Assembly: GCA_030706105.1 (NCBI GenBank)
Contig: JAUZPC010000057.1
Coordinates: 1 to 10,918, forward strand
Reading direction: 5' to 3'
Source of the DNA: Bacteroidota bacterium
Lineage (GTDB): Bacteria > Bacteroidota > Ignavibacteria > Ignavibacteriales > Ignavibacteriaceae
Length of the DNA stretch: 10,918 bases
Positions 6,370-10,918 of this stretch are shown piece by piece; positions within the stretch are counted from its first letter, which is position 1; each line of letters opens with the position of its first letter. Both the position numbers and the translations under genes were made by a program. The notes beneath the pieces were generated by a model, which was given only the letters and a program-made list of their open reading frames with translations, made no database searches and was not told where the DNA came from.

Positions 6370-7569
6370 TTAATATTTACTGTAAATAGCCTCAATATTT
6401 TTATATGCTTTTGTCAGAATTTCTTCATTAGGTAAGAATACTACCCTAAAGTGATTCGTTCCCGGAACCTGGCCGAAACCACTTCCGGGGACAACAACAA
6501 CACCAGTCTCTTTAATTAGATGGGCAACAAATTTTGCATCATTTCCATCTTTAAGCTCAATTTTAGGGAAAGCATAGAATGCACCTTCAGGTTTAACACA
6601 GGAGATGCCAGGAATAGCATTAAGCATTTCTACAGTAATATCTCTGCGTTTAGTAAGCTTAGCCATAGCTTCAACCAGATGAGCCTGATTACCACCCAAT
6701 GCAGGTTTTATTGCATATTGTTCAGGATGGTTTGCTGACAAGCGGGCTCTTAAAATTTTATTTATTGCTTCAATGTAGTTACTTAAAATTTCTTTATGGC
6801 CGCTAACAATACCCCAGCCAATTCTAAAGCCGGGTACAAAATAGTTTTTAGACATACCGCCGAAGGTAATGCAAGATACATCTTTATTTAAAGATCCAAT
6901 AGAAACATGCTTCTTGCCATCAAAGAGTAACTTGTCGTAAATTTCATCTGCAAATATCACCAAGTTGTGCTCTAACGCTAAATCAATAATCTGCAATAAA
7001 ATTTCTTTTGAATACAAAGAGCCTGTAGGATTATTAGGATTTATAAGGACAATAGCTTTGGTTTTGTCATTAATTTTACTTTTAATATCTTCAATATCAG
7101 GCTGCCATCCATTGCTTTCATCAAGATAATAAGGATTTTCCATCATCTGAAGTTTGCTGGAAATTGCAGTATAAAGAGGGTATCCGGGCGTAGGAGTTAA
7201 AACATTTTCGCCGTCATTAACTAAGGCTGTCAGGCAAATTTCAATTGCTTCACTGGCACCGGTAGTTACAAAAATATCTAATACGTTATCAATGCCTTTT
7301 CTATTAGCTTCCTCTTCTATAGCTTTTATTGCTTCCGGAATACCTGATGATGCCGAATAACCATTTTTATTCTTTTGCATTGCTTTGTAGGTTTCCTCAA
7401 TAATATATGATGGAGGCGCAAAATCAAACAAGTTAGGATCACCGATATTCAAATACAACATTTCCTTACCTGATTTAGCTGCCTGCTGAGCTAAAACGAC
7501 AATATCTCTAACAGCATATTTAATTTCTTCTGTTCTTACTGCCGGTACTATTTCTAAATTTTTAAACAT
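6370..7569 (-). CDS. Class I/II pyridoxal-phosphate aminotransferase, AlaA-like (probable alanine aminotransferase)
   Basis: A 399-residue fold-type I aminotransferase. The PLP lysine is K241 in GGMSKNYFVPGFRIGW, with R249 following. Other cofactor and substrate residues are visible: TGASEA (103-108), the aromatic Y130, N180 in INPNNPTG, D208 and Y211 in FADEIYDK, and the carboxylate-binding R375 in NHFRVV. The order and wording of motifs, including SANHPEQYAIKPALGG and CVKPEGAFYAFPKI, are closest to E. coli AlaA/YfbQ and related archaeal-type enzymes, which exchange amino groups among alanine, pyruvate, glutamate and 2-oxoglutarate. An aspartate or broad-specificity enzyme cannot be excluded. 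It should be cytoplasmic. An AAGG lies seven bases before the ATG. The gene has its own promoter and terminator, so it is probably monocistronic. Confidence 0.92.
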   Translation of the reverse strand: MFKNLEIVPAVRTEEIKYAVRDIVVLAQQAAKSGKEMLYLNIGDPNLFDFAPPSYIIEETYKAMQKNKNGYSASSGIPEAIKAIEEEANRKGIDNVLDIFVTTGASEAIEICLTALVNDGENVLTPTPGYPLYTAISSKLQMMENPYYLDESNGWQPDIEDIKSKINDKTKAIVLINPNNPTGSLYSKEILLQIIDLALEHNLVIFADEIYDKLLFDGKKHVSIGSLNKDVSCITFGGMSKNYFVPGFRIGWGIVSGHKEILSNYIEAINKILRARLSANHPEQYAIKPALGGNQAHLVEAMAKLTKRRDITVEMLNAIPGISCVKPEGAFYAFPKIELKDGNDAKFVAHLIKETGVVVVPGSGFGQVPGTNHFRVVFLPNEEILTKAYKNIEAIYSKY

Positions 7570-7603
7570 AAATTAGCCTTAAAGGATTATTAATTTCACT
7601 ACC

Positions 7604-7635
7604 CTAAATTAAAATTTTTATTGGGTATTATCAAA
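7604..7635 (-). promoter_or_regulatory. Bacteroidota-type promoter for the aminotransferase gene
   Basis: On the minus strand TTTG (7635-7632) is followed after 20 bases by TAATTTAG (7611-7604), one mismatch from TAnnTTTG. The spacing equals that of the M16 promoter. It would give a leader of about 30 bases. Confidence 0.45.
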
Positions 7636-7676
7636 CCAAATTTGAGAAGAGTTTTTGATTATTTTACAAATAAAAT

Positions 7677-8456
7677 TTAGAACCCGAAATTGGAAATATC
7701 CATTGCCACCCCAAATTGGATACTCGGGATTAAACTATCTTCTTTTTCTGAATTAATCCATACGGATAACCAATATGAAGTTTTGTTCGTATTGTATACA
7801 AAGGAGGGAGAAACTATTCCGGGAAGTCCTACATTAGTTTGCAGACTTATACTGGAACCGTCTTCAAACTCCCAGGCATAATAAGGGAACACTGAAAAAG
7901 CAACATTAATAACTGCATCCTTTACATCTATAAATGCAGCCTTATTATTTTTTATCTCTTTTCTAAATTTATAAAAATCACCAAACTCTGAAAAAACACT
8001 CAATTGTAAGCCTATTCCAAATTTGAAACCACCGTATTTCAAGTTGGCCCCACAAGATATTGATGGATCAAATCCGAAATAAGTGTAGTTTTTATCATAA
8101 TTTTTTCCTGTGAAATCAGGCGTAACAGAATAACACATGTTTGTGTTGTCATAAAAATTTTTCACTGTGTACCTCCCACCATAAAGCCCCAAACCTATAT
8201 TAGCATTAAAATGCTCACTGGAAATCACCTTTGTTATTTTAGCTCTTAAGAAATAATTCGTCTCATCCTTATTAAAAGCTGAAGCTTTTGCAGCATCGAG
8301 CGATACATAATAGGAACTTGTTCTCTCTTTATAGTCTGACTTAACAATAAGTCCATTAGGATGGCTGCCATAAAATCCCGGAATGTATGCTCTATTACAT
8401 CCTGTCAATAAATATGAGAAAATAATTACAACTAAAATTATATTATTATTTTTCAA
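7677..8456 (-). CDS. Hypothetical lipoprotein with beta-barrel-like sequence
   Basis: I do not recognise this 259-residue protein. It begins with a basic stretch (MKNNN), a hydrophobic run and LLTGC, a lipobox with the modified cysteine at C20, so it should be an exported lipoprotein. The residue after Cys is Asn, so by E. coli rules outer-membrane sorting is likely. The mature part is rich in Gly, aromatic and alternating polar-hydrophobic stretches (about 83-97, 126-155, 183-225), and it ends IQFGVAMDISNFGF. A C-terminal Phe after an amphipathic strand resembles the signal recognised by the barrel assembly machinery. The start is TTG, supported by GGAGG at 8461-8465 just upstream; there is no in-frame ATG before the stop at 8478-8480. 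A lipid-anchored beta-sandwich is an alternative. It appears to be transcribed alone. Confidence 0.7.
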   Translation of the reverse strand: MKNNNIILVVIIFSYLLTGCNRAYIPGFYGSHPNGLIVKSDYKERTSSYYVSLDAAKASAFNKDETNYFLRAKITKVISSEHFNANIGLGLYGGRYTVKNFYDNTNMCYSVTPDFTGKNYDKNYTYFGFDPSISCGANLKYGGFKFGIGLQLSVFSEFGDFYKFRKEIKNNKAAFIDVKDAVINVAFSVFPYYAWEFEDGSSISLQTNVGLPGIVSPSFVYNTNKTSYWLSVWINSEKEDSLIPSIQFGVAMDISNFGF

Positions 8457-8460
8457 TAGC

Positions 8461-8465
8461 CCTCC
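8461..8465 (-). promoter_or_regulatory. Shine-Dalgarno site fixing the TTG start of the lipoprotein
   Basis: GGAGG on the minus strand stands four bases before the TTG at 8456. It is the strongest ribosome binding site in the window and supports a non-ATG start that also gives a proper signal peptide. Confidence 0.65.
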
Positions 8466-8510
8466 GAATAAGGTCCGTTACCTGACGGAATTACCTGTCA
8501 ATTAAATTAA

Positions 8511-8541
8511 CAATATTATAAACTATCTTTAGCCAAACAAT
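8511..8541 (-). promoter_or_regulatory. Possible promoter for the lipoprotein gene
   Basis: On the minus strand ATTG (8541-8538, inside the end of the upstream gene) and TAATATTG (8518-8511, one mismatch from TAnnTTTG) are 19 bases apart. The leader would be about 50 bases and would include the small hairpin TCCGT/ACGGA at 8474-8489. This is weaker than the other two promoter calls. Confidence 0.3.
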
Positions 8542-10145
8542 AATTTGCAAATAAATACTGCACCTAAAGTACCTGCAACATCTGCAATAAGACCTACAGG
8601 AAGGGCATGACGCGTATTTTTAATATTAACAGAGCCAAAATAAACAGCAAGTACATAAAAAGTAGTTTCCGAGCTGCCAAAAAATGTTGAGGTCATAATA
8701 CCAATAAGAGAATCAGGGCCGTGAACTTTCATAGTCTCTGCCATTACACCCAGAGATCCACTACCTGATAGAGGTCTCATTAACGCCATCGGCAAAGCCT
8801 CAGCCGGCATACCAATCAGATTAGTAAAAGGCTGTAAAATGTATATTAACCACTCCATTGCTCCTCCGGCTCTAAAGATGCCGATAGCCACAAGCATAGC
8901 CACTAAATAAGGAATAATTCTAATAGCAACGTTGAATCCCTCTTTTGCCCCTTCTATAAAATGTTCATAAACTTTCACTTTTTTATAGGCACCATAACCG
9001 ACAAAAGAAATGATAATTAAAGGAATGGCGAAAACAGAAAAATACTGGACAATAATTTTAAAATACTCTGCAAAGCCAGCGCCAAAATTTACTTTTGCAA
9101 AAACACCAGACGCAATAATAGAAATTATAGCTGCAAGAGCAAGAATAGAAACAACAATACCCTTAAAATGCGCTTTAAGATATTCAAAGAAGCCCATTTT
9201 GAAAGAAGTTCCCCCAAGCAGTTTTGCAGCGGAAAGTCCCGCAATTGTTGCACAAGTTGAACCGAATAAGGAAGTTCCAATAATAACGGCAGGATCGGCA
9301 CTACCGGCGGCGGCCCTAATTGCAATAGCACTAGCCGGAATTAAAGTCATCCCGGCAGTATTTACTGCCAAGAATGTAACCATGGCATTAGTAGCAGTTC
9401 CTTTATTAGTATTTAGCTTATCTAATTCTTCCATCGCTTTAAGTCCAAATGGTGTAGCTGCGTTGCTAAGACCCAGCATATTTGCTGATATGTTCATGAT
9501 CATGGATCCCATTGCAGGATGGTCAGCGGGAACTTCAGGAAACAATCTGGTAGTAATCGGCTTAAGACCTTTGGCAATAATTTTAATCAACCCGGCTTCA
9601 TCAGCTATTTTCATAAGACCCAGCCATAACGCCATTATACCGATTAAGCCAAGGGCTATATTAACAGCAGTACCGGCATATTCCAGAGCAGAGTTTGTAA
9701 CTTGTTTAGTTTTAGTAAAAGAAACTTTTTCCAAAACAAGTGCAGCATTTGAAGAAGAGTCAGAAATTGGTTCTCTAATATTCATATAACCTGTTAAATC
9801 ATCTTCTTTTCCGGAAGCAGCAGCCATTTCCTGCCATATCTTTGGAAAAGTTTTATCTACTTTGAAAAAGAGTATATTTCTATTCCCTTTTTTGTCAAAA
9901 GATGATTTAGCATCAACAATAATATCCTGAGCTCCGTTTTCTGAATAGACCCTATTAAATTCAGACGATTTTATTTTAAGCTTAACATCGCTGTTTTCTT
10001 GGTATTTAAAACCTTTTTTATATAAAACCTGTGCAGTAATTTGATAATCATTTTTATATTTATTATTACTTTGGTTGATAACATCGGTTGTAACTGCCGC
10101 ACCAATGCCAAGTAATAGCAAGGCCAACCATACATAGTTAAGCAT
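8529..10145 (-). CDS. Fused SpmA-SpmB (spore maturation-like, nucleoside-recognition/Gate domain) membrane protein
   Basis: A 538-residue integral membrane protein joining two halves that are separate in Bacillus. Residues about 155-345 match SpmA, with MNISANMLGLSNAATPFGLK (217-236) and VTFLAVNTAGMTLIPAS; residues about 360-538 match SpmB, with LMRPLSGSGSLGVMAET and GSSETTFYVLAVYFGSV (490-506). Both halves contain the Gate (nucleoside-recognition) type of transporter core. After a first membrane helix (about 4-22) comes a mainly polar region (about 24-150) with no family match that I recognise, probably outside the membrane. In Bacillus spmA and spmB affect spore core dehydration; in non-spore-formers the role is unknown. 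It follows the amidase by 14 bases, with GGAG at 10151-10154, so the pair is probably co-transcribed and may serve the envelope. The transported substrate cannot be told. Confidence 0.88.
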   Translation of the reverse strand: MLNYVWLALLLLGIGAAVTTDVINQSNNKYKNDYQITAQVLYKKGFKYQENSDVKLKIKSSEFNRVYSENGAQDIIVDAKSSFDKKGNRNILFFKVDKTFPKIWQEMAAASGKEDDLTGYMNIREPISDSSSNAALVLEKVSFTKTKQVTNSALEYAGTAVNIALGLIGIMALWLGLMKIADEAGLIKIIAKGLKPITTRLFPEVPADHPAMGSMIMNISANMLGLSNAATPFGLKAMEELDKLNTNKGTATNAMVTFLAVNTAGMTLIPASAIAIRAAAGSADPAVIIGTSLFGSTCATIAGLSAAKLLGGTSFKMGFFEYLKAHFKGIVVSILALAAIISIIASGVFAKVNFGAGFAEYFKIIVQYFSVFAIPLIIISFVGYGAYKKVKVYEHFIEGAKEGFNVAIRIIPYLVAMLVAIGIFRAGGAMEWLIYILQPFTNLIGMPAEALPMALMRPLSGSGSLGVMAETMKVHGPDSLIGIMTSTFFGSSETTFYVLAVYFGSVNIKNTRHALPVGLIADVAGTLGAVFICKLLFG

Positions 10146-10150
10146 AACAG

Positions 10151-10154
10151 CTCC
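10151..10154 (-). promoter_or_regulatory. Shine-Dalgarno site of the fused spmAB gene in the amidase-spmAB junction
   Basis: GGAG on the minus strand lies within the 14-base junction, five bases before the ATG at 10145. It confirms that start and the tight coupling of the two genes. Confidence 0.55.
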
Positions 10155-10159
10155 GGAAT

Positions 10160-10918
10160 TTATTTAACTATTTGAAATTTTTTATAGAACGGAAAAGAAT
10201 GATTCCCGTTTTTATTTTCTGCAATTATTCTTATTATATGGTCGCCTTCTTGCAAATCGTCAGTCTTAACGTTTAATAAACCGCTATTTTTTACAAAAGT
10301 AAAATTATTGGTTTTCACTGAATCAATATATACAACAATGGAAGTACTTTTTATTCCAACTGTGTCTTTGATATAAAAAGATTCCACTAAATCCTTGCTA
10401 TCTCCTGAAAGTTTGGCATCAGCACTTGAAATGGTAGGGATACTTTGAGAGAAATACCTGCATAACCCTTTAAATATTCCCCAAGCTTCAATTCTGTTAT
10501 ACTGATCCACCGCTAATTTGTTTTCCTGATAATTATTTGTAACAAATGCACATTCAACAAGAACAGCCGGAATCTTTGTAAGCCTAAGAACTGAAAAACC
10601 TGCTTTTGGATAAATATTATAATCAGAATACGTGCCGTCAAAAGAAGCAGGCCCACCTGGATTTCTTACGGCATAAGATATATCTCGCTGGATATATTTA
10701 GCAATATCATTCTGGCATGGTTCATATTCATAATCAGATGGCAAAGCATGATAATAAGTAGAAGTATAATTTATCCATTCATCATTATCATCTGCTGGTG
10801 CATTGTGGTGTACACTAATAAATATATCAGCTCCGGAATTATTTGCGGCTACAGAACGCGGCTTAAGTTCAACGGTACTGTCTGTAGTTCTTGACATAAA
10901 AACAGTGCCGCCGGCTTC
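10160..10918 (-). CDS. N-acetylmuramoyl-L-alanine amidase (Amidase_3), 5' partial, with C-terminal beta-rich domain
   Basis: The frame is open to the right edge, adding EAGGTVF before the first visible ATG at 10897, so that ATG is internal and the N-terminal part of the protein is off the window. The 252 visible residues start inside the Amidase_3 fold: GTVFMSRTTD, then RSVAANNSGADIFISVHHNA with the zinc-binding His (H37), and PAVLVECAFVTN with the catalytic Glu (E122). Such enzymes cut the bond between muramic acid and the stem peptide in the periplasm; the first zinc ligands (His, Glu) would be upstream and cannot be checked. After the catalytic domain (to about 160) there are some 88 residues of beta-rich sequence (LVESFYIKD, IVVYIDSVK, HIIRIIAENKNG), looking like an Ig-type fold that might target the enzyme. 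The fused SpmAB gene follows 14 bases later. Confidence 0.9.
   Translation of the reverse strand, partial: EAGGTVFMSRTTDSTVELKPRSVAANNSGADIFISVHHNAPADDNDEWINYTSTYYHALPSDYEYEPCQNDIAKYIQRDISYAVRNPGGPASFDGTYSDYNIYPKAGFSVLRLTKIPAVLVECAFVTNNYQENKLAVDQYNRIEAWGIFKGLCRYFSQSIPTISSADAKLSGDSKDLVESFYIKDTVGIKSTSIVVYIDSVKTNNFTFVKNSGLLNVKTDDLQEGDHIIRIIAENKNGNHSFPFYKKFQIVK

Noticed and set aside
7661..7676. AT-only hairpin directly after the lipoprotein stop
   Set aside because: Six A-T pairs without a T tract would not terminate; such stems are frequent by chance in DNA this AT-rich.
8474..8489. Hairpin TCCGT/ACGGA after the fused spmAB gene as a terminator
   Set aside because: The stem is only five base pairs and no T run follows; it overlaps a short direct repeat TTACCTG (8478-8484, 8491-8497) that is likely chance.
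9010..9789. Long plus-strand ORF (259 codons) opposite the fused spmAB gene
   Set aside because: It is the antisense shadow of a well-supported membrane protein gene; its Ala/Ile-rich composition is what the complement of such a gene gives, and it has no recognisable motif.
8529..10145. Evidence for sporulation from the SpmAB homologue
   Set aside because: Spm-like proteins are widespread in non-spore-formers, and nothing else in the window relates to sporulation.

Overview
The window is AT-rich, gene-dense bacterial DNA. I think it comes from a non-spore-forming Gram-negative of the Bacteroidota/Chlorobiota/Ignavibacteriota group. The sequence support is: two good and one weaker copy of the Bacteroidota-type promoter (about TTTG, 19-20 bases, TAnnTTTG), SpmA and SpmB fused into one protein, an outer-membrane-type lipoprotein, and weak or variable Shine-Dalgarno sites with two TTG starts. 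The phylum is an inference. No RNA gene, CRISPR array, insertion sequence or intact mobile element was seen.

Left end (1-1450, plus strand): the 3' part of a prenyltransferase/squalene-cyclase-like alpha-toroid protein, then a HipA-family kinase that has lost its N-terminus and its Gly-rich SGVQPK-type loop. Traces of the lost part can be read in another frame just upstream, so this gene is probably decaying. These two genes converge on the rest of the window.

Right part (1452-10918, all minus strand), read in the direction of transcription. (i) An N-acetylmuramoyl-L-alanine amidase (5' end off the window) is followed 14 bases later by a fused SpmA-SpmB membrane protein; this looks like a cell-envelope pair. 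(ii) An unrecognised lipoprotein with beta-strand-rich sequence and a terminal Phe has its own possible promoter and a TTG start. (iii) An AlaA-like class I/II aminotransferase has a good promoter and a strong intrinsic terminator. (iv) After a 316-base gap holding that terminator, an unexplained 180 bases and a very good promoter comes an M16 zinc peptidase, followed by nuoG, nuoH and nuoI of respiratory complex I.

The respiratory segment is a partial nuo cluster. NuoG would carry electrons through the peripheral arm, NuoI carries two 4Fe-4S clusters towards quinone, and NuoH forms part of the quinone site and proton channel. The nuoEF, nuoABCD and nuoJKLMN genes are not in the window, and nuoI is followed by convergent genes, so the remaining subunits must be encoded elsewhere. 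NuoG is short for the family (about 562 residues) but keeps the cysteine motifs for N1b, N5, N4 and the optional N7 cluster.

I did not find a clearly new multi-gene system. The best leads are the decaying HipA locus, the unexplained 6117-6295 stretch with a 35-codon ORF, the split nuoGHI operon led by a peptidase, and the inverted repeat between nuoH and nuoI.
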